64,000 nucleotides of DNA from Zizania palustris (Eukaryota; Streptophyta; Magnoliopsida; Poales; Poaceae): the NCBI GenBank assembly GCA_019279435.1, contig JAAALK010000082.1:22163116-22227115 (forward strand), in the 5' to 3' direction. Below are positions 1 to 10,804 of the stretch, piece by piece; the first letter of the stretch is position 1; the number at the start of each line of letters is the position of its first letter. Made by a program: the position numbers and the translations under genes. The notes beneath the pieces were generated by a model. The model was not told where the DNA came from and did not search any database. It was given only the letters and a program-made list of their open reading frames with translations.

Positions 1-1200
1 TGGGTTGGCTGGTCGAGGCCTGTGAAGGCCCACTCCAGCTAGCAAGAGTCCGACTTGATTAACATAATTCGATTGTTTTATCTCTTATCCAACATTAATG
101 GTTTCTAGTCGAACTCTTAGTAGATTAAAATTAGAGATAAGAAGACTAGCCCCTAGGGGCTAGGACGATTCATAGAACCCCCCCAACACAGATCAATTCT
201 TCAAACCCTAGTTTGAACCGTACCTTTATTTTCATTATTTTCCGCATTAGTTCAGTAGACCTTCGTGGGTTTGCGCTGGAAGCCCTCCATCAGCCACACC
301 ATAATTGTGGTAAGCCTTGTTGGTTCGCTTGTAAATCATTCGTTAATCTACATAACAGATTGCTATCACCTTGTTGGCTCGCTTGTGAACCATCCATTAA
401 TCTACGTAACAGATTGCGACTCTTCGTTTTATCTGTTTCCTATGGCTACACTTGATGATTTGGTCTCTAGGCCGAATTGGCACTTGATCTCCATTTTGCA
501 GCAGGATTCATGTTTGGAGCCCCCTTCGCCGAAGGTTTCTAGAGCTAGGAAGCTGGTTTCGGAGGCTACCGAAGCACCCTTCGGCAAGTCTTCACTTCGT
601 GTATCCATGCCGGATCCATCACACTGTTGTCGGTCAGGTCAAGTCCTGCGCACCGGGGCCACTTCGCATTAGGGTTGCTTCGTGCCGGAGTCAACCAGAA
701 CGCTCCACATCAGACCTCCTCGCACTAGAGGGCTCTGTACCGGACTTCTTCGCACCGGAGTGCTTCATTTTGGAGTTTGTTCCACTAGAGGCTTCACACC
801 GAACCCTGTCATTCGGAGGCGATTCTGCGTCACAATCTGTTCGGAGCCTGTCTTTGATCAGATCGATCCGAACGTCGAAGGTTGCGTTTGGTGCATACTT
901 CGCACTAGCCGCCGAAGACCTCCTTCGGTGACCCTTTGGTGACCCTTCAGTGACCCTTCGCATGGTACACTCTGAATTAATCAAACTTCGTTCGGCCAAT
1001 TTGTTTATTATATATATATTTCAGGTAATTGGATTATTTTGTGCAATCTAATTACCTGGCGACTCCAACCCCCTTGCTACTGTTAAGGGTAGTTGGAACG
1101 TGACGTTAGTGTTGTGTTATGCTTAGTTTTATCCCTAAGTATCCACACACTTTTGGATCGTTGAACCACCCTAAGTGCGGCGGCACGTTTTCGTGTCAAC
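1..1200. repeat. Diverged LTR-retrotransposon sequence
   Basis: No convincing gene. The stretch resembles the 3' part of a Gypsy-type LTR plus leader. It has short direct repeats (three copies of an 11-bp GTGACCC-containing unit near 926-960) and a GGCGACTCC motif near 1058 of the kind found at primer-binding sites of Tat/Athila elements. The words around 1151-1200 (acttttggatcg ... gtcaaca) recur in the LTR end at about 12.15-12.21 kb. Boundaries and family are inferred, and both ends are unclear. Short frames here lack recognisable domains. Confidence 0.45.
1022..1058. repeat. Inverted repeat / potential hairpin
   Basis: Two 14-nt arms (1022-1035 and 1045-1058) are complementary with one mismatch around a 9-nt loop. 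The right arm runs directly into GGCGACTCC, which looks like a retrotransposon primer-binding site. The role is unknown. Confidence 0.5.
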
Positions 1201-2257
1201 ACTTGGTTAAGGTCAATTAATTTGGTTTTAACAAAAAGAGACAACTGAATAAAAATCTTGAGAAAATTTATTTTACCAGAAAAAGGATTATTTCTAATTT
1301 TCGAATAAGCTGAAAATATCCAAATAAATAACAATTAGGGGAAATAATTCAAATCTTGAGTTAAGAAAATTATGTTAGGTTCATAAGACCCAGTTGTATT
1401 TTTGAGAGTTTTTATAAATTTTTAGAACCTCAGCCGATAGCTCTTCTTTTACAAATAAATTTCTGCAATTATTTTAATGAGGAAAATAATTCTAAATTAA
1501 CTTGGGCCGCACCCCTCCTTTCTCTCTCTCACGCCGGACCAGCCCATTTCCACACTCACTGACACACGGGCCCCACCTGTCAGCCTCTCACTCTCGCACG
1601 TGCCCGCACCGTCCCTCTATCTTCCCTCGCTGACCCCGTGGCCCCACCTATCAGCGCTGAAGTCCCGCACCCGCTAAACGCCTCTTCCCTCTGCCCTGTC
1701 ACCCTTGCCTATCGGCGTCGTTGCCCCACGCACACGCTCACTGCCCGGTGGACCCCACTCATCATATTCGTCTTCCCCACCAGAATCTTCCCCAAATCTC
1801 CCCCACCTCACCGGCCAAAACCCTAGCCCTCTAATCTGCCATCGTCGGTCCGCTTTCGCTAAATTGGCCCTGTCATTCAATTCCCCATGATCTAGTGATG
1901 AATTCCCCTATTAAATCGCGTCCGATCCCGTCTCGGTTTGGTGTATCACCGTGAATGCAGAACTCGCTAGTGATAGAATGCATTTGCTCCATGTTTCCCC
2001 CGATTGCGCCATACCTTGATCCCACCGGTGCCCTCTATTTAACCCTCCACACACTCCGCGCACACTAGAGCACTCTGTAGTGCCATTTAGATCCACCACC
2101 CTGTTTCCGCTCTGGTCGCCGCTCACCGTCACCTGAGGACCTCACCACTCCCGCCGTCGACACCATCGTGACTACCATCACCCGCTCGTCATCGGCTGCT
2201 CCTCTGTTCATGCCGTTGATCGCTGGAACGTCGCCGTCGCCGTCGACCCTAAGTATT
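1200..2257 (+). repeat. Truncated copy of a long Gypsy LTR
   Basis: This stretch runs from AT-rich sequence into a C-rich block with the words gggccgca, cagcccattcc and cccacctgtc in the same order as 12.45-12.85 kb, the start of the 4-kb solo LTR described below. It is therefore best read as a diverged, 3'-truncated LTR of a related family. It ends where the hAT-like coding sequence starts. The ATG at 2168 lies in this LTR-derived DNA, so the first about 30 residues of the reading frame there are not part of the transposase. Confidence 0.55.
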
Positions 2258-4080
2258 TCAAAAGATGCAGCATTTTGTTTGTATTGCTATGTTTTATTTG
2301 AACGAGGAAGACCTAAAAAATTTAGGATTGAAGTCTTTGCAAAGTATGGTTTTGAGCGATGGAAAAAGGCTTTAGAAGAATTTGAGAAGCATAATGGATC
2401 TCATTCTCACAACAATGCAAGAATGAAGTGTGAGGATTTCATGAATCAAAGAACAAGTGTTGAACAAAAGTTGACTAACTATAGTAAGAAAGAAGAAATT
2501 CTATACAAGATCCGTTTGACTGCATCTTTGGATGTTGAACGATTTCTCATTGAGCAAGGTGATGCTTTTCATGGACATGACGAGCCTTCTAGTTCACTTA
2601 ACAAGGGTAAATTTAGAGAAATGATTGATTGGTACAAAGACAAGAAAAAGAAGGCGAAGAATGCATATGAGAAAGGTTCTTCACGTACTGTAATGATATC
2701 ACAACACATTCAAAAAGACCTTACAAAATCTTGTGCACAAGAAGTCACAAATGTTATTCTTGTTGAAATTGGAAATAGAAACTTTTCTATGCTTCTAGAT
2801 GAATCTCGAGATGTACCAGTAAAAGAGCAATTAGCTATGATTTTAAGGTATAATGTTATTGTTTGAAATGACTTGAGATTTTCTATATTTATATTTATTA
2901 ATTAGTAACTTGGGATTTGGAATGATTTATATGCAAGTTTGTGAATGAAGAAGGAAATGTTACAGAGAGGTTTCTTGGTCTTCAACATGTAGAAAAAGTG
3001 TACAGGTATTGCACTAAAGGAAGTTTTGGTTGGTATGCTTTCTAGTCACAACTTAAAGATTTCTAGGCTTCACGGGCAGGGTTATGATGGAGCATCAAAC
3101 ATGAGAGGTGAATTTAATTGGGTTCAAAAACTTATTCGAGTTGAAAATCCTTATGTTTTCTATGTGCATTGTTTTGCCAACCAATTACAACTAGTGGTTG
3201 TTACTGTTGCAACTTGTAGTCCAGCTATTGTAGATTTCTTTAATTATGTTCCTTTGATAGTGAATATTGTTGGTGCTTCTTGCATGAGAAAGGATGTGCT
3301 TCTTGCAAAACATTGTGATGATTTGTTAGAAAAGGTGGAGAAAGGAGAGATTAGCACTCGGAGAGGATTGGATAAAGAAAGCAGCTTAGCTATACCTGGA
3401 GATACTAGATGGAGTTCACATCTTAAAACATTGCTTCGTATATACCCAATGTGGGATGCTATCATAGAGGTCCTTGAGATTATACGTACAGATTCTATTA
3501 AACCATCGTGCAATGGTGGAGCATTTGGTTTAATTGGTAAAATGGAAAGTTTTGATTTTTTATTCATCATGCACTTGATGATAAACTTGTTAAGTCTTAC
3601 AGATGATTTATCACGTGCTTTGCAAATAAAAGATCAAGACATTGTTGAAGCAATGAATTTGATAATAGATGTAAAAGATCAGATACAAGATATGAGAGAT
3701 AACAGAATGAAATCATTACTTGCAAGAGTAAAGTATTTTTGTGATGCAAAATAGATTAAAGTACCAAACATGGAAAAGGAGGTAAATGCTAGAGGGATAT
3801 CTGCACGTAGAAAACAAAAGGTAACAAATATACATTTCTACAAGTTCGAGTTGTTCATTGTTTCTATTGATTCCATTGTCACCGAGATGAATCACCGTTT
3901 TAATGAAGTTAGCATTGAGTTGTTAGTTTGCATGGCTTCTCTCAATCCGAGGAACTCCTTCTCTAATTTTGATGTGGATAAATTTGTCCGACTTGCTGAA
4001 ATATATGCTTAAGATTTCACAATAACTGATTATTTCTTATTAACACATCAACTTCATAACTTCATTCTCAATGAAGAGAG
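2258..4080 (+). pseudogene. hAT-like transposase (TTF-type finger/DUF4371) pseudogene
   Basis: The translation matches the plant family often named zinc finger MYM-type protein 1-like, which derives from hAT transposases. It has the TTF-type finger start (DAAFCLYCYVLF), the HIQKDL and LLDESRD region, then GQGYDGASNMRGEFN, HCFANQLQL and DTRWSSH, and near the end NHRFNEVS and FSNFDVDKFVRLAEIY. Family members continue into a C-terminal hAT dimerisation domain, which is missing here. Breaks seen: an intron from about 2848 whose acceptor reads GCAAG instead of the expected GCAGG, a frameshift near 3005, stops at 3752-3754 and 4010-4012, and loss of the C terminus. No terminal inverted repeats or target duplication could be assigned. 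It is a dead relic, with certainty high for the family and moderate for the exact ends. Confidence 0.8.
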
Positions 4081-4285
4081 TGGTTGGGGCAGCAAGCTAT
4101 AAGTGGAGCGGCCGAAATGGGATGTAGCAGCGGAGTTGGCCGAGGTATATCTTTTGAACGAGCAACGCGTGTGCCAGGGGCACGACGAGCTCTATGCGTG
4201 GGCTCCACAAAACTCTGCTAGCTGACTACTGCAAGATGCAGTGCTGGCGCTACGAACTAGAGACCTCCGTGGCGCAAGCACATGC
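4081..4285. other. Unassigned spacer
   Basis: GC-richer than its surroundings. It contains short open stretches (for example around EQRVCQGHDELYAW on the plus strand) that may be debris of a retrotransposon gene, but nothing can be named. Confidence 0.3.
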
Positions 4286-4659
4286 AACGGGTGGCGACGA
4301 CAAAACTGCTGGCCACAAAACTGGGTGCAACACTCACTATATTGATTGAGCTTAATATGATAGTTGTGCTATCCTTTCAATAGTTTAATTAGACTAAATG
4401 GCTTAACTCATGCATGTCCATCTATTTCCACAATCCATTACAAATAGAGGTCTAGAGATACATCTCTTATTTAACGGGTGGCGACGACAAAACTGCTGGC
4501 CACAAAACTGGGTGCAACACTCACTATATTGATTGAGCTTAATATGATAGTTGTGCTATCCTTTCAATAGTTTAATTAGACTAAATGGCTTAACTCATGT
4601 ATGTCCATCTATTTCCACAATCCATTACAAATAGAGGTCTAGAGATACATCTCTTATTT
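4286..4659. repeat. 187-bp tandem duplication
   Basis: Two head-to-tail copies, 4286-4472 and 4473-4659, begin aacgggtggcgacgac and end ctcttattt. They differ at about one position (catgcatg against catgtatg near 4411/4598). The near identity means the duplication is recent compared with the surrounding relics. No gene lies inside. Confidence 0.9.
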
Positions 4660-5113
4660 TTTATAAGTAGGAGCATATTCTATCTTAATCATAAACATCA
4701 TACTACATGTTTCATAGTAAAACTCTAATACTACCTTTGTAATTACTCAATTATGGAATAACGTTTGGTAGCTCCTCCTAACTGACCTATTACACATGTT
4801 GTGAACTATATGTTGATATCAGATCTAAGAACTTTACATCCATACTATATAAGACTAACTAATGATATATTATAATCCTAGTAGTATCTCATAATAGAAT
4901 TATCCAAGTATATGTTCTCTAATATGAGTTTATATTATTAATTTGGTATCTCTATATTATATGTTGATCTAATAATAATATTTGTTTTATATATGATGTA
5001 TGCCTGATAATTTTATATAGCATAAAGATTCCCTGATTAATAATAATTATACCCATTTAATGAATGTAATAATAATTTATTCATAAACTCATAAATATAG
5101 TACATGGTATATA
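4660..5113. other. AT-rich spacer
   Basis: AT-rich intergenic DNA. No gene, RNA or repeat could be recognised. Confidence 0.5.
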
Positions 5114-5139
5114 GGCCCTGTTTGGGACTACTCCACTCC
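5114..5139. repeat. Left terminal inverted repeat
   Basis: Begins GGCCCTGTTTGG and continues ACTACTCCACTCC. It pairs with the right end at 6566-6591 with several mismatches. Confidence 0.8.
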
Positions 5140-5419
5140 ACTAAATTTTGCTCCACTCCATGGAATCCACTTAGAATCAGATCCAGAGTGGAGTTGCTGC
5201 TTCACTATGGAGTACCTGCACCTGTTTGGCTTGCAGAGTGGATTCAGATTCACGAATGATCTACTTTACCCCTTATTTGTATTATGTTTTATCTGTTGAT
5301 ACACATTAATATAATTATAGTATAATAATAATATTTTATATTTATAATCATAAATAAATTCCAGTATACTCAAGTATTCCACAAGTATAAGAACAACACA
5401 AACAGAGTACATACTAACT

Positions 5420-6293
5420 CTAATGTAGAGAAAGTGTTGTAGCTAACTCATCACGAAATATATCCATTGTTGGAGCATTTGCTGCTGCAGTTGACCCATC
5501 AGACGGAACTGAATATCTAGAATATCTTTCTGGTATTGTAGGGACATAATTAGGATCATGATCAACTCGAGCAAAGTCCAAGTCCTCACCAGTGTATTCA
5601 CGAATGAAATTATGAAGGACCATACATGCAACAACAATCATTTTCTGCTTATGCATTGGATACACTGACATCTTGTAGAGAATTTGCCACTTCATTTTTA
5701 GCACTCCGAATGACCTCTCAATAACATTATGTGACACCTCCTTATACCCAACAGTGTTCAAACTTGTGTTTGGTCGATTTCCTTTTTTCACTTGTTCAAC
5801 CATCAACTCACAAAAAAGAGTCATGTAGGCATCAGTCCATTCCATTTGATCACCCTAACCATCATATTATCATCAAAATGATATAGCACTAACTGTACCG
5901 CTAATTACTTATGAACATGGTATAGCACTAATTTATGAACAGATTACACGCTACAATTAAAACAGTACCAAAAATTAATGGGAAGGCTAGTACCTGTTCA
6001 TCTTTCTTTTTAGAAATTCTTCCTCGTTTTGTGCCATGAAATTCTTCCGCTGCTCCCTGGCCCTGTGCTGTCGTCGCTGCCGTGTCCTGGCCCAGTGCTG
6101 CCGCCGCTGCCGTTCCCTGGCCAGGGGCATGCGCCGCCGCCGCCTGGCCAGGGCCTGCGCGAGATGCGGCTGCTGGAGGAGCGGGAGGCGCGGCTGCGGG
6201 AGGAGCGGCGCCATGGCCAGCGGCTGCGGGAGGAGCGGCCGGTGCGCCATGGCCTGTGACGCCGTCCATCGGAGGTTGAAGACGAAAAGACAC
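5420..6293 (-). CDS. Chimeric MYB/SANT-like plus PIF transposase C-terminal protein
   Basis: Two exons give an uninterrupted 244-residue frame: 6293-5994, with donor CAG|GTACTAG, and 5854-5420, with acceptor GGTTAG|GG. The intron of 139 bp joins in phase 0. Residues 1-100 are Ala/Pro/Gln-rich and end in a basic KRGRISKKK stretch (possible nuclear localisation signal). Residues about 104-140 (EWTDAYMTLFCELMVEQV, NRPNTSLN) are a MYB/SANT-like domain like the first gene of PIF/Pong elements. Residues from about 141 (NVIERSFGVLKMKWQIL, ACMVLHNFIREY, DPNYVP) are the C-terminal end of the DDE_Tnp_4 transposase. The catalytic centre is absent, so it could bind DNA but not cut it. The fusion most likely arose by an internal deletion between the two genes. 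Expression is unknown. The start may instead be the Met at about 6269. Confidence 0.7.
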
Positions 6294-6591
6294 GTTGTGG
6301 AGAAAGAAACCAACAGGGAGAAGTTGAAGGAGAAAAAAAGAACGCGGAGAGAGAATAACAGTTCGGTATGTTCATTAAAAATGGCAGGTGGGTAAATACT
6401 CCTCAACTCCATGGTTTATTTTCAAAACTTGAATCTGCAGAGCACCCTGGGAGGTACTCCCCAAAAAACAAGGAGCAGAGTTCCAGATCTTAATTTTTCA
6501 CGGATCCAAAAAACGAGATCAGGTTCTGTTTGGCTACCATTTTATAGAGCAGATCGAAAAAACCAGGAGCGGAGCAGTGCCAAACACCCCC

Positions 6592-7020
6592 ATACTTATG
6601 CTTCCTCTAGGAGACATGTCTAACAAGAGTACAAGTCTCTAACATCTGCTGAAAACTACAGGTCAAGTGGGCGCTTTCTTTATTTTGCAACATCTTAGAC
6701 TTTTAAAAACCATGTAGATAAGAAAGAACAGCAATTTTCTTGTGGTGGAATACAAAACCATCCAATGCCCCCATCTTATTCAAATAAGAATGTTTTAGGA
6801 ACAGAGAGGTGAAGCTCACCATTCCCACAGAAAAATCACAAAGGTCATGATTAATCTGAAACATCAAAATCACCTAAAGAAACCAGACACTTACAAAATA
6901 CATTCTCACAATAGTATCATAAGAATATCTAAGAAACTTGATCTCCATTCTTCACTTGCTACAGAGAACCTTGGAACGAGCAGGATCCATCTACGTAGTT
7001 CTTGGATAGTCGGCATGAGG
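6592..7020. other. 3' flank of the PLAC8-like gene
   Basis: Noncoding and moderately AT-rich. It probably includes the 3' untranslated region of the minus-strand gene that ends at 7021. No polyadenylation signal could be fixed with confidence, and no other feature is seen. Confidence 0.4.
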
Positions 7021-8382
7021 CTACCTGTAGTATGCTGGCTGTGGCTGTGGCTGTGGCTGTGGTGCATATCCAAGATAAGGAGGAACCTGTTGATCGATGC
7101 GGGACATCTGCTGCATTGGAGGCACTGCCATTGGTCCAAACTTGCCATCCCGCTTGTCCATCTCTACTTTGTGCTGTGTCTGAACTTGCATTGCAGTGAC
7201 ATCATAAGGTTTCAGAACTGTTAAGGAGTGAGACTACTTTAGTATTCATGAGAGTAAAATGTGCAATTACCTGCATACAGGAGCAAACCCTGCAAATAAC
7301 ATCAGACAATGTCAGAAATACAGGCGATTAGAGAGAGAAGAGTTGAGAGAGAGATGGAAAATACTTGAGAGTTGAGAATCTTACGTCCAGTAGACCATGT
7401 TAGACAAGCAGGAAATCATTTGTGAAGCCTCTGAAAGTTCCTCGCTGCCAACAATACACGCCACTAGAGAGCAGATGCAGGCTAATTGTTGTAGGCAAAA
7501 CATGAAGCCCTACAGTAACCGAAGAGTTGTATTTAGTTCTTGACTTGGTTTCAGAAACAATGGCGGTGAGAGAACTGTCGGATAAACAAGAAAGAAGTAA
7601 CAGTACAATGATGCAATTGTCGCACTGGGTTGTCTGTATGTTGAACTCATCTTGCAGCAGGAACCGGGTCGAAGCAACCGAGTTACCAAAGCAGCAGAAC
7701 ACCTGAAAAACACAGCATCATCAGTTGAATCCGTTCAGCTTGATCAACATACTACTGGAGAAAATCGTACAGATCATCGAAGTTATCAATCAAGAAATTA
7801 AAACTAAAAGCAGATCGGCACCTCGGTTGCAAGGCATAATTCGGGGCATTTGTTCTCGCCGCACTTGCCGCTGCATGGCATGTACCCAGCACAGCACACG
7901 TATCTGAAAACACGGAATTCCGTATGAACGACGTACTGAAGCCCTGTAAGAGACTGAATAACTGAAAACTGAGCTGCTAATTTACCTTGACATGTCATTG
8001 TAGAGCGCACGTTTGCGTAGCATGTAGGACACGCATGGGCCACTGGATGATAAGGGAAGAAAGAACATAAATGAAACATATTAGATTTTCAGAAAATAAT
8101 GAGCTAGTACCCTTGCAAATTCTAAGCTGAAGATGCAGAGATTTGATCAGAAACCAGATGAACGCCCACTCACCACCACAGCGACAGGCAGCAGCCTGCA
8201 TGGAAAAGGTAGAAAATCTTATAACCAAAAATATTAAATCTATCGAGTTCTAAAATATTATAACAAAGGGTATGCGCACATGTGAAGTCTGCCGAGATGG
8301 CATTGGTCAGGTCAGTGTGCCAGACGTTGCGGTAGCTCTGCCGGAGCTGCGCCTTGTCCAGGTACGCCTGCGACGCCGCCAT
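7021..8382 (-). CDS. PLAC8-like cysteine-rich protein, eight exons
   Basis: The only clear cellular gene. Exons (minus strand) are 8382-8280, 8195-8174, 8042-7986, 7903-7822, 7702-7607, 7509-7385, 7289-7271 and 7179-7021. All introns are GT-AG and phases agree, giving 663 nt and 220 residues. The N-terminal part has YRNVWHTDL (18-26), then a cysteine-rich core (CCC at 35-37, WCGPC at 41-45, YVCCAGYMPCSGKCGENKC at 62-80, CC at 91-92). NSVASTRFLLQDEFNIQTT (95-113) is followed by a hydrophobic segment (119-141) that may be membrane-associated, and the tail (190-220) is Pro/Gln-rich ending AYYR. This arrangement matches a conserved plant family usually labelled PLAC8. Family members are small membrane-linked proteins, some tied to metal handling or organ size, and the role here is unknown. 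Exons 2 and 7 are only 22 and 19 nt. A Met at 8442 would add 20 residues, but the family start fits 8382. No defects seen. Confidence 0.85.
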
Positions 8383-8572
8383 CTCTCCGCGGACGGCGGC
8401 GCTGTCTCGCTGTCGTCTCGGCGGTCGGCGGGGCAGCGGCAAGGAGAAAAGCTAACGAAGCAAACGATCTTGGATCTCCTGCACTGCTGACCGATCAACG
8501 CGCGTAAAATGGCAGCTTAAGTCTCAGCTTGGTGCCCGTCCTCATGAGCAGCTGGCCGGGATGTTTGACGGA
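8383..8572 (-). promoter_or_regulatory. 5' flank of the PLAC8-like gene
   Basis: GC-rich leader and likely core promoter of the minus-strand gene. No confident TATA box is seen on the minus strand. The stretch stops at the start of the 369-bp tandem duplication. Confidence 0.4.
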
Positions 8573-9315
8573 CTGGTCAAAATTCCAATTTAAGTCGACG
8601 TTGAATTGGTAAGCTTCGATTGCTTCGCGTTAAGCAAACGATCAGAGAACGGCAAATGGAATGGCTGGATCGTGCAAAAGTCTTTGCGGGCAAAGTCCGT
8701 GAAATGCGCGTCATAATTTGAGCCTTCGAGAAGAGGAGTTGGTGGCCACGGCGGCTGCTTCAACCGAATGCTTCGGTGCTGCACCCTCTAAACCTACCCC
8801 GTTCGTTCGGTATAAAAATTACAAGTTATTTAGTACGTAATTTCAGATAACAATAATTGATTAATTTGAATATATTTTTCCTATTTATACATATTAAATA
8901 GTACAAACAGTCCATTGTATTCAACAATAATCTTCTTTTATCTGGTCAAAATTCCAATTTAAGTCGAAGTTGAATTGGAAAGCTTCGATTGCTTCGCGTT
9001 AAGCAAACGATCAGAGAACGGCAAATGGAATGGCTGGATCATGCAAAAGTCTTTGCGGGCAAAGTCAGTGAAATGCGCGTCATAATTTGAGCCTTCGAGA
9101 AGAGGAGTTGGTGGCCACGGCGGCTGCTTCAACCGAATGCTTCGGTGCTGCACCCTCTAAACCTAGCTCGTTCGTTCGGTATATAAAAATTAAAAGTTAT
9201 TTAGTACACAATTTCAGATAACAATAACGGATTAATTTGAATATATTTTTCCTATTTATACATATTAAATAGTACAAACAGTCCATTATTGTATTCAACA
9301 ATCTTCTTTTATCTG
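8573..9315. repeat. 369-bp tandem duplication upstream of the PLAC8-like gene
   Basis: Copies at 8573-8941 and 8942-9315 both start ctggtcaaaattccaattta and end near cttcttttatctg. They differ by scattered substitutions and small indels. Each contains a 64-codon minus-strand frame (8590-8784 and 8959-9153) that looks non-coding. Because it begins about 190 bp upstream of the gene's start codon, the duplication doubles whatever promoter-distal signals lie here. Confidence 0.9.
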
Positions 9316-9770
9316 ACTAGTTAGCATGCATGTCGTGTTCATGTGTTGGGACTAGGCACAGGGGGGACGAAGCAAAAAATTAAATGACATTCGCATCCAG
9401 CCAAGGTGGAATAGAGAGAAATGTTCAAATTTTGAGATAGACTCAAAAAAATATTTCAGAAATTTTTAAAATTTCAAAAACCAAAGGAATATCGAGCGGT
9501 CATGAGTCTAGTTGGTCATCGGTCTCAGCACTGCCGAGTGCTGAACCGAATCTAGGACTTGCAGGTCGGGGTCGACACTGCCGAGTGCTCGACCCGAGCT
9601 AGGGAATTGGGAGTTAGAGGTCGGCCCGTTGAGTCTCACCTCCTGTTCATTAAAAGTCAACTCTCCTCCATGCAAGGACGCAATTTTCGTTTGTCGTTCC
9701 GTTTTTTTAGGAACTTGGTAGATTTTAAAGGATATGGAAATTGATTTGATTTATATCATGATCATGACAT
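9316..9770. other. Unassigned spacer
   Basis: No gene recognised. It contains a short local repeat (cactgccgagtgct near 9528-9541 and again at 9575-9588) and may be a piece of a transposon. Confidence 0.3.
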
Positions 9771-10293
9771 GAGATCTGGTTGCTCCCATATAAATACATG
9801 TATATCTGTCCGGTTCCATTGTGAATATACGAGAGGACACAACCTATCAGAAGTAAGAACCGAGTTAGGGTTTTTAGCCTGTCTCTTCTCTCTGTTGTGT
9901 TACCGCCGTAATCTACTCCATCCCATTTGCCGGCGTGCACCGGAAACGATAGAGAAGGTCTCCATAACAAGTCACCCTTGTGATCCTGCATCGAGAGAGG
10001 GCGAATAAGGTCATTCTATATGATTGTTGCGATCCAACACCTCCATGAGCAATTCTGCACATATTGTGGACTCCTCATTGGCTATCGTACAATATGTGCT
10101 TTACTTTTCTATACGATTATTGATCATGTTTTGTGAAAACACGGTTTTTATTTTCATATCTACTATTATGATATTTGTGGTCATACTATTTTCTAAATCT
10201 ACCATGATTTATCTATTTCGGTAATTAATCTCGCAATTTCCTAATAATCCAACAATCCAAAAATCTTATTCTAGGCAATCTGCAATTTATTCA
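9771..10293 (+). repeat. Probable Copia LTR/leader remnant
   Basis: A plus-strand TATA-like stretch (catataaatac, about 9786) is followed by pyrimidine-rich leader-like sequence leading into the Copia gag fragment at 10294. No clear LTR ends or methionine-tRNA primer-binding site are visible, so the assignment rests on position. Confidence 0.35.
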
Positions 10294-10437
10294 ATGGCTG
10301 GTTTTGTGGATGCACTAAGGACAGAAAAATTTTCTGGTGTGTATTTTAAGAGATGACAAGTAAATGTCCGTCTCTGGCTTGCTGCTATGAATGTATGGGA
10401 AGTGGGTCATGTACCTCAATATGAGATAAATATTTAG
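10294..10437 (+). pseudogene. Copia gag N-terminal fragment
   Basis: A 48-codon stretch from ATG contains ALRTEKFSGVYFKR, a stop, then QVNVRLWLAAMNVWEVGHV. This is the start of a Copia gag (the family pattern is KFxGxNFxxW...LWLxAM). The conserved Trp codon has become TGA. The rest of the element is gone. Confidence 0.7.
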
Positions 10438-10804
10438 TGATAATAGGAAATAAATTATAAACTATATTAGTAAGAGAATAAGAAGCAGTTTCACAAATCA
10501 CAACATAACACACATATTAATTATTAATTTCACCTTGATCAGTTTTATGTGTAAGGACAGCAGAATCTTTTAATTTGATTTCATGTTGAATTTCAAATCT
10601 AATGTCAAGTTGTGTGCTCTCATTATTAGCCATCTTGATATCATCTTTAACAATTTCATCAAGTTGGTTACTCTTATTAGTCGTCGTGTCGATATTATCT
10701 TTAACAATTTCATCAGAAGTTGAAAGTAACAAAATAGTTTTCACGTCCTCATGCACAGTGGTATAGTTATTAGTCCTATAACGGTGAAGTATATCATTAT
10801 AAAA
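10438..10804. other. AT-rich remnant with a repeated peptide motif
   Basis: Mostly AT-rich. A minus-strand open stretch (10756-10517) holds two related blocks (DEIVKDNIDTTTNKSNQL and DEIVKDDIKMANNESTQL). It may be the distal part of the gag relic next to it. No named domain. Confidence 0.3.

Larger units (their letters stand above)
5114..6591 (-). mobile_element. PIF/Harbinger element, internally deleted (1,478 bp)
   Basis: The termini are imperfect inverted repeats: the left end reads GGCCCTGTTTGGGACTACTC and the right end, reversed, reads GGGGGTGTTTGGCACTGCTC. The shared core TGTTTGG is typical of grass PIF/Harbinger (Pong/Tourist-like) elements. Both ends are flanked by ATA (5111-5113 and 6592-6594), a 3-bp target duplication as expected for the superfamily. 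Autonomous relatives carry two genes, one with a MYB/SANT-like domain and a DDE transposase. Here both have collapsed into one minus-strand frame, so the element cannot be autonomous. Confidence 0.85.

Noticed and set aside
6029..6395. Plus-strand frames opposite the Harbinger gene
   Set aside because: They mirror the GC-rich Ala/Pro-coding exon on the minus strand. The minus-strand frame has correct splice sites and recognised domains.
8590..9153. Two identical 64-codon frames in the 369-bp repeat
   Set aside because: They are identical only because the DNA is duplicated. There is no domain and no sign of splicing or a leader.
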